A DNA stretch of 52,749 nucleotides from Streptomyces sp. Isolate_45 (GTDB taxonomy: Bacteria > Actinomycetota > Actinomycetes > Streptomycetales > Streptomycetaceae), in NCBI RefSeq assembly GCF_024721315.2, contig NZ_JANFAK020000048.1, positions 1 through 52,749 on the forward strand. The letters are read 5' to 3'. Numbering within the stretch: position 1 is the first letter of the stretch; every line of letters starts with the position of its first letter. Positions 7,381 to 16,659 of this stretch are shown in pieces. The notes under the pieces were generated by a model that was given only the letters and a program-made list of their open reading frames with translations, was not told the DNA's origin and did no database searches. Made by a program: the position numbers and the translations under genes.

Positions 7381-9408
7381 GTGACACCGATCAGCCGCAG
7401 AGGGTTCGTGGGAATCGGAGCGGGGCTCGTGGCGGGGGCGACGCTGCCCGCGGTCGGGCCGGCGTCCGCGGCGGCCGCCGCCGCGACCGGCACGATCACC
7501 GACGTGAAGCACGTGGTGATCCTGATGCAGGAGAACCGCAGCTTCGACCACTACTTCGGCCGGCTGAAGGGCGTGCGCGGCTTCGCCGACCGCGCCGCCG
7601 GCAACATCCCGGGCGGCTGGCGCACCTTCAACCAGCCCAACTGGGGCGGCCGCCAGTACCCGTGGAAGCTGTCCTCCACCCCGCCGGCGGGCGGCGCCGA
7701 CAGCGAGACCCTGGCCCAGTGCACCGGCGACCTGCCCCACAGCTGGACCTCGCAGCACGCCGCCTGGAACAAGGGCCGGATGGACAACTGGGTCACCGGC
7801 GTCGGCCAGACCCGCACCCTCGGCCACCTGGACCGCGGCGACATACCGTTCCACTACGGGCTCGCCGACCACTACACGATCTGCGACGCCTACTTCTGCT
7901 CCGCCCTCAGCGCCACCGGCCCCAACCGGACCTTCCTGTGGAGCGGCGCGATCGACGCCTCCAGCAAGGACGGCGGCGAGGAGCGGGGCCTGACCTGGGA
8001 GACGTACGCGGAGGCCCTCCAGCGGGCCGGGATGAGCTGGAAGGTCTACCAGAACGCCCAGGACAACTACGGGGACAACGGTCTCGCCTACTTCAAGAAG
8101 TTCACGGACGCGGCCCCCGGCAACCCGCTGCACGACCGGGGCATGGCCTCCGTCCCGCGCGTCACGGGCTCCACCCCGGACGACATCGCCGCCGCCATCC
8201 GCGCGGACGTCGTCGCGGGCACCCTTCCGCAGGTCTCCTGGGTCGTGGCGAACGAGGCCTTCTCGGAGCACCCGTACGCCCCGCCCGGCGACGGCGCGCA
8301 CTTCGTGGACCTGGTGTACCGCGCGCTCGCCGCGGACCCGGAGGTCTTCGACTCCACCGTCCTGTTCCTCAACTACGACGAGAACGACGGGTTCTTCGAC
8401 CACGTCCCGCCGCCGGTCGCCCCGCCCGGCACTCCCGGCGAGTACCTCGACGGCCTGCCCATCGGGCTCGGCTTCCGGGTCCCGATGCTCGTGATGTCCC
8501 CGTGGACCCGCGGCGGCTGGGTGAGCTCCGAGGTCTTCGACCACACCTCGGTCCTGCGGTTCATGGAGACCTGGACGAAGGCCCTCGGCACCCCGGCCAC
8601 CTGTCCGAACATCAGCGCCTGGCGCCGCAGGGTGACCGGCGACCTGACCGGCGTCTTCGACTTCGCGCGCCCCGTCTACGGGGTCCCCGCCGGCCTCCCC
8701 TCGACCGCCAAGGTCATCGGGCAGTCGACCTGCGCCCCGCTCCCCAACCCGACGCCGCAGGACAACGCCCTGCCGACGCAGGAGTCCGGCACGCGCCCGG
8801 CGCGCGCCCTGCCGTACCAGGTCAACGGCAACCTGGACCGGCTGGAGTTCGGGGCCGCCGGCCAGATCACGGCCCACTTCTCGATGTCCAACCAGGGCGG
8901 GCAGGCGAAGCGGCCCGCGCACTTCTCGATCCACCCCCACCAGCACCGGGACACGGCCGCCTGGCAGTACACGGTCGACGCGGGGGCGACCGGCTCCGAC
9001 TACTTCCACATCGGCCTCGGGCACGGCTCCGGCAAGTACGACATCTCGATGTACGGGCCGAACCGCTTCCTGCGCCGTTTCATCGGCGACGCCTCCAAGC
9101 CCGGCAAGGCGGTCGAGGTCGCGGCCCGCTACGCGGTCGAGCCGGGCACCGGCAAGATGGCGGTGTACTTCAGGATGACCAACGCGTCGGCCTCCCCGGT
9201 CACCTTCACCGTCCGGGCGAACGCGTACCGCACGGACGGGCCGTGGACCTACACCGTCCCGGCGAACTCCTCCCGCGAGGACTTCTTCAACGCGGTCGCC
9301 TACAGCAAGGGCTGGTACGACTTCACGATCCTCGCGGACAACGACGGCACCTGGTCCCGCCGCTACACCGGCCACATCGAAACGGGCGCGCCCAGCGTCT
9401 CGGGATAG
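7381..9408 (+). CDS. Phosphocholine-specific phospholipase C, Tat-exported
   Basis: A 675-residue secreted phosphoesterase that hydrolyses phosphatidylcholine-type lipids. The start is GTG 7381 with GGAGG at 7366-7370. The N-terminus carries a twin-arginine signal (ISRRGFVGIG) and an Ala-rich cleavage region (PASAAAAAATG). Catalytic motifs of the acid phosphatase/PLC fold are present: LMQENRSFDHYFG near residue 50 and NYDENDGFFDHVPPP in the middle. Two C-terminal repeats of the bacterial PLC C-terminal domain follow (YQVNGNLDRLEFGAAGQ and VAARYAVEPGTGKMAVYF). The size fits non-haemolytic PLC of Pseudomonas and Streptomyces. A PHO-box-like site upstream suggests phosphate-starvation control. 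Confidence 0.92.
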   Translation: MTPISRRGFVGIGAGLVAGATLPAVGPASAAAAAATGTITDVKHVVILMQENRSFDHYFGRLKGVRGFADRAAGNIPGGWRTFNQPNWGGRQYPWKLSSTPPAGGADSETLAQCTGDLPHSWTSQHAAWNKGRMDNWVTGVGQTRTLGHLDRGDIPFHYGLADHYTICDAYFCSALSATGPNRTFLWSGAIDASSKDGGEERGLTWETYAEALQRAGMSWKVYQNAQDNYGDNGLAYFKKFTDAAPGNPLHDRGMASVPRVTGSTPDDIAAAIRADVVAGTLPQVSWVVANEAFSEHPYAPPGDGAHFVDLVYRALAADPEVFDSTVLFLNYDENDGFFDHVPPPVAPPGTPGEYLDGLPIGLGFRVPMLVMSPWTRGGWVSSEVFDHTSVLRFMETWTKALGTPATCPNISAWRRRVTGDLTGVFDFARPVYGVPAGLPSTAKVIGQSTCAPLPNPTPQDNALPTQESGTRPARALPYQVNGNLDRLEFGAAGQITAHFSMSNQGGQAKRPAHFSIHPHQHRDTAAWQYTVDAGATGSDYFHIGLGHGSGKYDISMYGPNRFLRRFIGDASKPGKAVEVAARYAVEPGTGKMAVYFRMTNASASPVTFTVRANAYRTDGPWTYTVPANSSREDFFNAVAYSKGWYDFTILADNDGTWSRRYTGHIETGAPSVSG

Positions 9409-9444
9409 TCCGGGCGATCGGGCGGTCGGGCGGTCCGGCGGCGA

Positions 9445-10005
9445 CTAAAGGACGTCCCCGTCGCGCCAGTCGAAGTCCAGCCGCCCGGCCGGGTCCGGCG
9501 GGGCCGCGCCCGGCGGCGTCCACACGTAGGTGGAGCCCTCCTCCTCGGCCAGCCGTTCGGGGCCGGTCGGTCCGAGGACGCCGATCGGGCCGGGGTGCGG
9601 GCGCCAGCCGCGGCCCTCGTACAGGGCCGCTCCGGCTTCGGACGCCGAGAGCGCGCCCAGCACGTACGCCCCGCCGATCACCCGCTCCAGCTCGGCCATG
9701 ACCTGCCCGGCGAGCCCGCGCCGGCGCCGGTCGGGCCGTACGGCCACGGCCTCGACGTAGCCGGTGCGCAGCGCCCGGCCGTTGTGCAGGACCCGCCGCT
9801 GCACGACGCTGCCGTGCGCGACGAGTGCGCCGTCGGGGCCGCCGGGGCCGTCTTCGCGGAGCAGTACGTGCATGCCGCCGAGGGCGTGCTCGAAGTCCTC
9901 GTCGGCGAAGTCCCCGTCGAAGGCCGCGTCGAGCAGGGCCCGGATCTCGCCCCGTTCGCCGGGGCCGAGCCCGGCGGTGTGGGTCAGCTTCAGGGTCACG
10001 GTCAC
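9445..10005 (-). CDS. aac(2'): Aminoglycoside 2'-N-acetyltransferase-like GNAT
   Basis: A 186-residue GNAT acetyltransferase closely resembling the AAC(2')-I family of mycobacteria. That family acetylates the 2'-amino group of aminoglycosides using acetyl-CoA, though natural substrates may differ. Family-specific segments are AAFDGDFADEDFEHALGGMH, GYVEAVAVRPDRRRRGLAGQ (acetyl-CoA site), GGAYVLGALSASEAGAALYE and the C-terminal FDWRDGDVL. The GTG start at 10005 overlaps the stop of the upstream phosphatase in a GTGA, so translation is probably coupled. Resistance cannot be inferred from sequence alone; many such actinobacterial genes are silent or act on other amines. Confidence 0.82.
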   Translation of the reverse strand: MTVTLKLTHTAGLGPGERGEIRALLDAAFDGDFADEDFEHALGGMHVLLREDGPGGPDGALVAHGSVVQRRVLHNGRALRTGYVEAVAVRPDRRRRGLAGQVMAELERVIGGAYVLGALSASEAGAALYEGRGWRPHPGPIGVLGPTGPERLAEEEGSTYVWTPPGAAPPDPAGRLDFDWRDGDVL

Positions 10006-10802
10006 TGCTCGTCCTCCAGCGGTCGGCCGGCGGCTCCTCGCGCGCCGCGGGTCCCGCCGGGGGACGGTACCAGCGTCGGGTCGGGTCGGGGCCCGGTGAG
10101 TCGGTCGCGCAGCCGTGCCAGTTCGGCGCCGGTCAGCCCGGCCGCCCTCAGGTACGCCTCCGCGTCCAGCCACCGGGCGGCGTCGCCGGCGAGGTCGTGC
10201 ACGGTGGTGCCGAGGCCGGTGACGTACTCCTCGATCTCCGCGGGGTCGTACGGGTGGCCCTGCGCCGCGTACCGGGCGCGCACCCGCGGCTCGCTCAGCC
10301 CGTGGTCGTCCGCGACCTCCCGCGGGGTCGCGCCGGCCAGCCGCAGCAGGACGAGCGCGATGATCCCGGTGCGGTCGCGGCCCAGGCCGCAGTGGAAGGC
10401 GACCCCGCCCGGCGCGGCATCGGCGACGGCGCGGGCCACGGCCGCCACCCGGTCGGGGAAGCGCTCCAGGAAAGGCCGGAAATACACGGGGGTGCCGAAT
10501 CCCGGAGTGCCCCACCACACGTCCCAGAAGTCCCGGTGTTCGATGCCGTCGAGGGGGATCCGCACGGTCGCCGTACCGGCCGGTCGAGGGGATTGGTCCA
10601 CCCCCCGCTCGTCGTCGTTCCGCAGGTCGATCACGGTCCGCACCCCGTGCGCGGCCACCGCGGTCCAGCCCCGGGCGGTCAGCCCGTCGAGGCTGTCGGC
10701 CCGCACGAGGCGGCCCGGCCGCAGCGCTCCCGCCCCGCCCGGGTCGCGGGCGTTGAAACAGCCTTCCCAGTCCACGAATCGACCGACGTTCGCCACGGTC
10801 AT
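10002..10802 (-). CDS. Tyrosine-protein phosphatase (dual-specificity-like)
   Basis: A 266-residue cytoplasmic phosphatase of the PTP/DSP fold. The P-loop HCGLGRDRTG gives the CX5R signature (C138, R144). The N-terminal domain starts with VGRFVDWEGCFNARDPGG, and VRTVIDLRNDDE is the usual beta-strand with an Arg-Asn turn seen in PtpB/MptpB-like enzymes. The ATG at 10802 has AGGGGGG just upstream. It shares a 4-base overlap with the AAC(2')-like gene downstream, making a two-gene unit. The substrate is unknown: phosphotyrosine, or possibly phosphoinositide as in MptpB. Confidence 0.85.
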   Translation of the reverse strand: MTVANVGRFVDWEGCFNARDPGGAGALRPGRLVRADSLDGLTARGWTAVAAHGVRTVIDLRNDDERGVDQSPRPAGTATVRIPLDGIEHRDFWDVWWGTPGFGTPVYFRPFLERFPDRVAAVARAVADAAPGGVAFHCGLGRDRTGIIALVLLRLAGATPREVADDHGLSEPRVRARYAAQGHPYDPAEIEEYVTGLGTTVHDLAGDAARWLDAEAYLRAAGLTGAELARLRDRLTGPRPDPTLVPSPGGTRGARGAAGRPLEDEQ

Positions 10803-10884
10803 AGCCCCCCTGTCAGTACACAACGGACATGAGGTGATGACGTGACACTGGCCTCGGGCGGTTGCGCGGACGGAAGATCCTCCC

Positions 10885-11586
10885 ATGTCGCCAGAAACAC
10901 AGCAGTGGACGCCCACCCACGGCCGGCCCTACCGGCCCGTCGCCTACCGGCCGGCGCGCATGCCGAGCCGGGAATCCCTCGCGCGGGCCGCGGAACTCAG
11001 GGAACGGATGGACGAGCGGCGGACCGTACGCCAGTTCTCCTCCGATCCGGTGCCCGAGCAGGTCGTCCGCGACGCCGTCGCCTGCGCGGCCACCGCTCCT
11101 TCCGGAGCCCACCAACAGCCGTGGACGTTCGTCCTGGTCAAGGACCCGGACGTCCGCCGGCAGATCCGCGCCGCCGCCGAACAGGAGGAGCAGATCTCCT
11201 ACGACGGTCGGCTCGGCGACGAATGGCTCGCCGCCCTGCGCCCGATCGGCACGGACGCCGTGAAGACCCATCTGACGGACGCGCCCGCGCTGATCGTGGT
11301 GTTCCAGCAGCGCTACTGGCTCGGGCCGGACGGTGCGAAGCGCAAGCACTACTACGTGGACGAGTCGGTCGGCATAGCGGTCGGCATGCTGTTGTCCGCC
11401 CTCCACCTCAGCGGGCTCTCCGCACTCATCCACACCCCGAGCCCGATGCGTTTCCTCGGGCACGTCCTGAACCGGCCCGAGAACGAGAAGGCGTTCGCGG
11501 TCATCCCGGTGGGCTACCCGGCCGACGACTGCGAGGTCCCGGACCTGGTGCGCAAGTCCCTGGACCAGGTCATGGTCGAGGTCTGA
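10885..11586 (+). CDS. Nitroreductase family protein
   Basis: A 233-residue FMN-dependent nitroreductase-fold protein closest in style to the iodotyrosine deiodinase/BluB branch. Visible features are the N-terminal FMN-phosphate motif ERRTVRQFSSDPVP (R-R-[TS]-x-R), ATAPSGAHQQPWTFVLVKD, and the glycine-rich loop VDESVGIAVGMLLSALHLSGL. The C-terminal VIPVGYPADDCEVPDL is typical of this subgroup. The ATG start is at 10885. It is divergent from the phosphatase gene and ends at a bidirectional terminator. The physiological substrate is not evident. Confidence 0.88.
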   Translation: MSPETQQWTPTHGRPYRPVAYRPARMPSRESLARAAELRERMDERRTVRQFSSDPVPEQVVRDAVACAATAPSGAHQQPWTFVLVKDPDVRRQIRAAAEQEEQISYDGRLGDEWLAALRPIGTDAVKTHLTDAPALIVVFQQRYWLGPDGAKRKHYYVDESVGIAVGMLLSALHLSGLSALIHTPSPMRFLGHVLNRPENEKAFAVIPVGYPADDCEVPDLVRKSLDQVMVEV

Positions 11587-11616
11587 GCGGTACCGGTACC
11601 GGTGGGGCAATTGGAA

Positions 11617-11657
11617 CCGCCCCCGCTCCGGACTTGGGGGTACCGGAGCGGGGGCGG
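11617..11657. terminator. Bidirectional terminator between nitroreductase and pruA
   Basis: Arms CCGCCCCCGCTCCGG (11617-11631) and CCGGAGCGGGGGCGG (11643-11657) with an 11-base loop, between two convergent genes. Confidence 0.85.
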
Positions 11658-11675
11658 GGTTCGGCGGGGCCGTGA

Positions 11676-13307
<1,632 letters not shown>

Positions 13308-13357
13308 GGGGCTGGAACTCCTTGAGCTAGGGGACGGGCCTTGAGCTAGTGGGGTGC

Positions 13358-14284
13358 CTAGTTCTTGGTGATCATCGAGCGGAGGAAGAACAGCAGGTTG
13401 GCCGGCTTCTCCGCGAGGCGGCGCATGAAGTACCCGTACCAGTCCGTGCCGTACGCCGTGTAGACGCGCATCCGGTGGCCCTCGGCGGCGAGCCGCAGGT
13501 GCTCCTCGCCGCGGATGCCGTACAGCATCTGGAACTCGTACTCGTCCAGTTTGCGCCCCGCCTGCCGGGCCAGCTCCTGGGCGATGGCGATCAGGCGCGG
13601 GTCGTGGGACCCGATCATCGGGTAGCCCTCGCCCTCCATGAGGATCCTCATGATCCGGACGTAGGCCTTGTCGATCTCGGCCTTGTCGAGGTACGCGACC
13701 TCGGCGGGCTCCTTGTAGGCGCCCTTCACGATCCGGACGCGGCTGCCGGCGGCGGCCAGCCGGTGGGCGTCGGCCTCCGTGCGGAACAGGTAGGCCTGGA
13801 TCACGCAGCCGGTCTGCGGGAAGTCCCGGCGCAGCTCCTCGTGGATGGCGAACATCGAGTCGAGGGTGGTGTGGTCCTCGGCGTCGAGGGTGACGGTGGT
13901 GCCGATGGCCGCGGCGGCCTCGACGACCGGGCGGACGTTGGCGAGGGCCAGCTCGTGACCGCCCTCCAGGGCCTGGCCGAACATCGACAGCTTGACCGAC
14001 ATCTCGACCGTCTCACCCAGGCCGAGCTCGGCCAGTCGCTCGATGAGCTGGAGGTAGGCGTCACGGGCGGCGTGGGACTGCTCAACGGCGGTGATGTCCT
14101 CACCGACGACGTCGAGCGTGACCTCCAGGCCCTTCCGCGTGAGTTCCTGGACGATCGGGATGACCTGGTCGACCGTCTCACCGGGGATGAACCGGTTCAC
14201 CACGGGCTTGGTCACCGGGGCGGCAGAGACGATTCGGCGCATCTTGTCGCTGCGCGAAGCGGCGAGGATCGCGGGACCCAGCAC
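13358..14284 (-). CDS. Proline dehydrogenase (monofunctional)
   Basis: FAD-dependent oxidation of proline to P5C, the first step of proline catabolism, at the inner face of the membrane. The 308 residues form a single PRODH beta/alpha barrel, as in Thermus and actinobacterial enzymes, not a fused PutA. Motifs are VRIVKGAYKEPAEVAY (FAD and substrate lysine region), FQMLYGIRGEEH, and the C-terminal YTAYGTDWYGYFMRRLAEKP substrate-binding helix with its paired arginines. GTG 14284 is chosen because GGAGG lies 6-7 bases upstream. It is divergent from a PucR-type regulator that probably controls it. Confidence 0.95.
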   Translation of the reverse strand: MLGPAILAASRSDKMRRIVSAAPVTKPVVNRFIPGETVDQVIPIVQELTRKGLEVTLDVVGEDITAVEQSHAARDAYLQLIERLAELGLGETVEMSVKLSMFGQALEGGHELALANVRPVVEAAAAIGTTVTLDAEDHTTLDSMFAIHEELRRDFPQTGCVIQAYLFRTEADAHRLAAAGSRVRIVKGAYKEPAEVAYLDKAEIDKAYVRIMRILMEGEGYPMIGSHDPRLIAIAQELARQAGRKLDEYEFQMLYGIRGEEHLRLAAEGHRMRVYTAYGTDWYGYFMRRLAEKPANLLFFLRSMITKN

Positions 14285-14483
14285 GGGGCACCTCCAACGG
14301 GTGGCAGAAGCAGACGTACGGTCCGTCGCCGGATGGGCCGGGGCCGTAGGGAAAACGCAAGTAAAACCACCGTGAAACCTAAGGATCCCCACGATCCTCG
14401 GCCATCGACAGCTGTCACGCATCCGTGGCCCGGATCTCATACATCTGTCTGAAGAGCCGGTCGTGGGGTGGGAGAATGTCCGG

Positions 14484-15794
14484 GTGAAGGACGAGTACCA
14501 GGACCTGGTGGACGAGATCTCCGCGCTCCTCGGCGCCCCCGCGACGCTGGAGAACCGGGACTTCCGCCTGATCGCCTTCGGCGCGCACGACAGCGACAGC
14601 GAGGGCGGCGAGCTCGTCCTGGACCCCGTTCGGACCCGCTCGATCCTGACCCGGCAGTCGACCTCCGCCGTCCGGTCCTGGTTCGAGGGCTTCGGCATCG
14701 CCCGCGCGACGGGCCCCGTACGGATCCCCGCGGCGCCGGACGCGGGCGTGTTCCGGGGGCGGATCTGCCTGCCGGTGCGGTACCGGGGCATCGTGCAGGG
14801 CTACGTGTGGCTCCTCGACCAGGAGGGCCCGGACGCCGCGGCCGCCGGACCCGGGCCCCAGGCGCTGGCCGCGGCCATGGAGGTGGCCCAGCGGATCGGC
14901 GTACTGCTCGCGCAGGAGGCCAAGGCCGGCGCCGACCTGTCGCGGGAGTTCCTTGCGGTGCTCACCGCGGGGCGCGGCTGGCAGCAGGACATGGCGGTGG
15001 CCGCGCTGCGGCTCGCCCTCGGGGCGGGCGGGGAGGGCCCGCACGCGGTGGTGTGCGTATCGCCGTGGACCGGGGAGATCCCCCAGTCGGTCCCCGGCGC
15101 GGCGGCGGTGTGCGTGGTCCCGGCGGAGGACGCGGGGGCCGGCGGACGGCTCGCGGCGCTGGTCCGGATGCGCGGTACCGACGCCATGGCCCCGGCCCTG
15201 ACCGCCCTGGGGCGACTGCTGCCGCGCGCGCCGGAGACGACCGGCGCGGTCGCGGGAGCGGCCCCCGGCGGCCCCCGGGGCGGGCCGTCGGCCACCGGGC
15301 GGGGCGCCGCTCCGGCGTCCGGTGCCGCGGCGTCCGGTGCCGCGACATCCGGTGCCGCCGTGTCCGCGCGGGCCGGGGGCATGAACGCGGGCGTGTCCGA
15401 TCCCGTCCGGGCCCTCGCGGAACTGCCGGCGGCCTGGGCGCAGGCCACCGCCGCGGCGCGGGCCGCCGCAGCCCAGCCGCGGTTCGGCCCCGTGGCCCAG
15501 TGGTCGCGGATCGGTCCGTACCGGATGCTCGCGGCGCTCCCCACCGGCCCGGTGGACGACCCGGCGGCCAGGACCCTGCTGAGTCCCGCCCACCGCGAAC
15601 TGGCCCGCACGGCCGAGGTGTTCCTCGACTGCGCAGGTCAGGCGGGCCGCGCGGCGGCGGCCCTCGGGGTGCACCGCCAGACGCTCTACTACCGCCTCGG
15701 CAAGGTCGAGCAGCTGACCGGCCTCGACCTCGACGAGGGCGAGGACCGCCTCCTGCTCCACATGGCCCTCAAGGCCTCCCGCCTGCACCACTGA
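14484..15794 (+). CDS. PucR family transcriptional regulator, probable proline catabolism regulator
   Basis: A 436-residue regulator with a C-terminal PucR-type helix-turn-helix (AAALGVHRQTLYYRLGKVEQ, about residues 390-412) ending in LLLHMALKASRLHH. The N-terminal part (DEYQDLVDEISALLGAPATL; FRLIAFGAHD) is a sensory domain, and a GGDEF-like CdaR-type middle region is likely. GTG 14484 is preferred, with GGGAG at 14470-14474; a GTG at 14463 is upstream of that site. A low-complexity Ala/Ser/Gly linker (about residues 255-300) contains a tandem repeat. Divergence from the proline dehydrogenase operon suggests it activates proline use, as PutR-like proteins do (inference). Confidence 0.85.
   Translation: MKDEYQDLVDEISALLGAPATLENRDFRLIAFGAHDSDSEGGELVLDPVRTRSILTRQSTSAVRSWFEGFGIARATGPVRIPAAPDAGVFRGRICLPVRYRGIVQGYVWLLDQEGPDAAAAGPGPQALAAAMEVAQRIGVLLAQEAKAGADLSREFLAVLTAGRGWQQDMAVAALRLALGAGGEGPHAVVCVSPWTGEIPQSVPGAAAVCVVPAEDAGAGGRLAALVRMRGTDAMAPALTALGRLLPRAPETTGAVAGAAPGGPRGGPSATGRGAAPASGAAASGAATSGAAVSARAGGMNAGVSDPVRALAELPAAWAQATAAARAAAAQPRFGPVAQWSRIGPYRMLAALPTGPVDDPAARTLLSPAHRELARTAEVFLDCAGQAGRAAAALGVHRQTLYYRLGKVEQLTGLDLDEGEDRLLLHMALKASRLHH
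15315..15359 (+). repeat. 15-base tandem repeat inside the PucR-type gene
   Basis: Three near-identical 15-base units (GCGTCCGGTGCCGCG, the third with changes at four positions) encode repeated Ala-Ser-Gly-Ala in the linker between the sensory and DNA-binding parts. Being a multiple of three, copy-number change would keep the frame. Confidence 0.8.
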
Positions 15795-15921
15795 CCCGTC
15801 CGGCGGCGCCGCGCGCATACAAGGTCGTCACCACCTGGGACGTGACGCCTCCGGCGGCCGGCGACAACCGATGCGGCTGCCGGCGCAGTTGCGCGCCGCG
15901 TGCACCCACCGCCCCGACGGA

Positions 15922-15982
15922 AAACCGGCGTTGCGCCGCTTCGAGCCCCGCCGCCCGGCGGGGTGGCCGCGAACGCCGGTTT
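15922..15982. terminator. Compound hairpin between convergent PucR and TetR genes
   Basis: Outer arms AAACCGGCGTT (15922-15932) and AACGCCGGTTT (15972-15982) enclose an inner stem CCCCGCCG (15946-15953) with CGGCGGGG (15956-15963). It lies immediately before the TetR stop and about 130 bases after the PucR stop. A shared terminator is the likeliest role. The rest of 15,795-15,921 shows nothing I can name. Confidence 0.65.
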
Positions 15983-15984
15983 GG

Positions 15985-16557
15985 TCAAGGCGTGTTGAAC
16001 CCCTGCGCCACTCGACGCATGCCTTCCGTGAACTCCTCCGGGGTGGCGGCGCTCGCGGGGTCGAACAGCCACTGGACCATCAGGCCGTTGAGCAGCGCCT
16101 GGTAGACGGCCCCGACCGTACGGACCTCGCGTTCGGTGATGTCCTCCTCCCGGACGCCCGTCATCATCGCGATCAGACCCTTGCGGCCGTCGCCCTGCGA
16201 GGCGGCGAGCAGCGCGCGCAGTTCCGGCATCCGGTCCCGGTCCAGGGCCACTTCGAGGCTGGCCGCCCAGATCGGCGCCGTCTCCTCGCGCCGGTCCAGG
16301 ACCCCCTCGAACAGCGCCCGGAACCGGTCCGGGAAGGCGGCGTCGGCGTCGACGCCGGTCTGGAAGCCCTCGCCCCACTCCTCCATCAGGACGATGAACG
16401 CCTGCGCGAGGAGGGCGTCCTTGGAGCCGTAGTGATAGCCGATCGACGCCAGGTTGGTGCCGGACGCGCTGACGATGTCGCGTGCCGTGGTGCGCACGAA
16501 CCCCTTCTCGGCCAGGCACTTCTTGGCGCCTTCGAGCAGATCTTCACGATGTCCCAT
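15985..16557 (-). CDS. TetR family transcriptional regulator
   Basis: A 190-residue repressor. The N-terminal HTH is clear: EDLLEGAKKCLAEKGFVRTT followed by ARDIVSASGTNLASIGYHYG and SKDALL, the canonical TetR signature. The C-terminal ligand domain is all-helical (LFEGVLDRREETAPIWAASL). ATG 16557 is chosen; an upstream in-frame start at 16617 would add 20 unlikely residues. It is divergent from a DHA2 drug exporter, and the region between them carries a perfect inverted repeat, so it probably represses the exporter and itself until a drug-like ligand binds. Confidence 0.92.
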   Translation of the reverse strand: MGHREDLLEGAKKCLAEKGFVRTTARDIVSASGTNLASIGYHYGSKDALLAQAFIVLMEEWGEGFQTGVDADAAFPDRFRALFEGVLDRREETAPIWAASLEVALDRDRMPELRALLAASQGDGRKGLIAMMTGVREEDITEREVRTVGAVYQALLNGLMVQWLFDPASAATPEEFTEGMRRVAQGFNTP

Positions 16558-16618
16558 GCCGCCACGGTAGCAAGACGCCCGTCCCAGACAGAAGTTCCAG
16601 ACACGCGTTCCATACAAT

Positions 16619-16642
16619 CGTCATAGACATCCGTTTATGACG
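16619..16642. promoter_or_regulatory. Candidate TetR operator
   Basis: CGTCATA (16619-16625) and TATGACG (16636-16642) form a perfect 7-base inverted repeat with a 10-base spacer, ending 17 bases before the exporter ATG. Size and place fit a TetR dimer site blocking exporter transcription. Confidence 0.6.
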
Positions 16643-16659
16643 GCTGTACATTCCTGCTC

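Noticed and set aside
7291..9375. Long minus-strand ORF opposite the phospholipase C gene.
   Set aside because: A GC shadow of the plus-strand gene, which has a Tat signal and catalytic motifs. The antisense product is Gly/Val/Arg-rich with no domain.
9409..9444. Short GGGCGGTC-type tandem repeat between the phospholipase C and AAC(2')-like genes.
   Set aside because: Simple GC-rich slippage repeat too short for a terminator or CRISPR claim.
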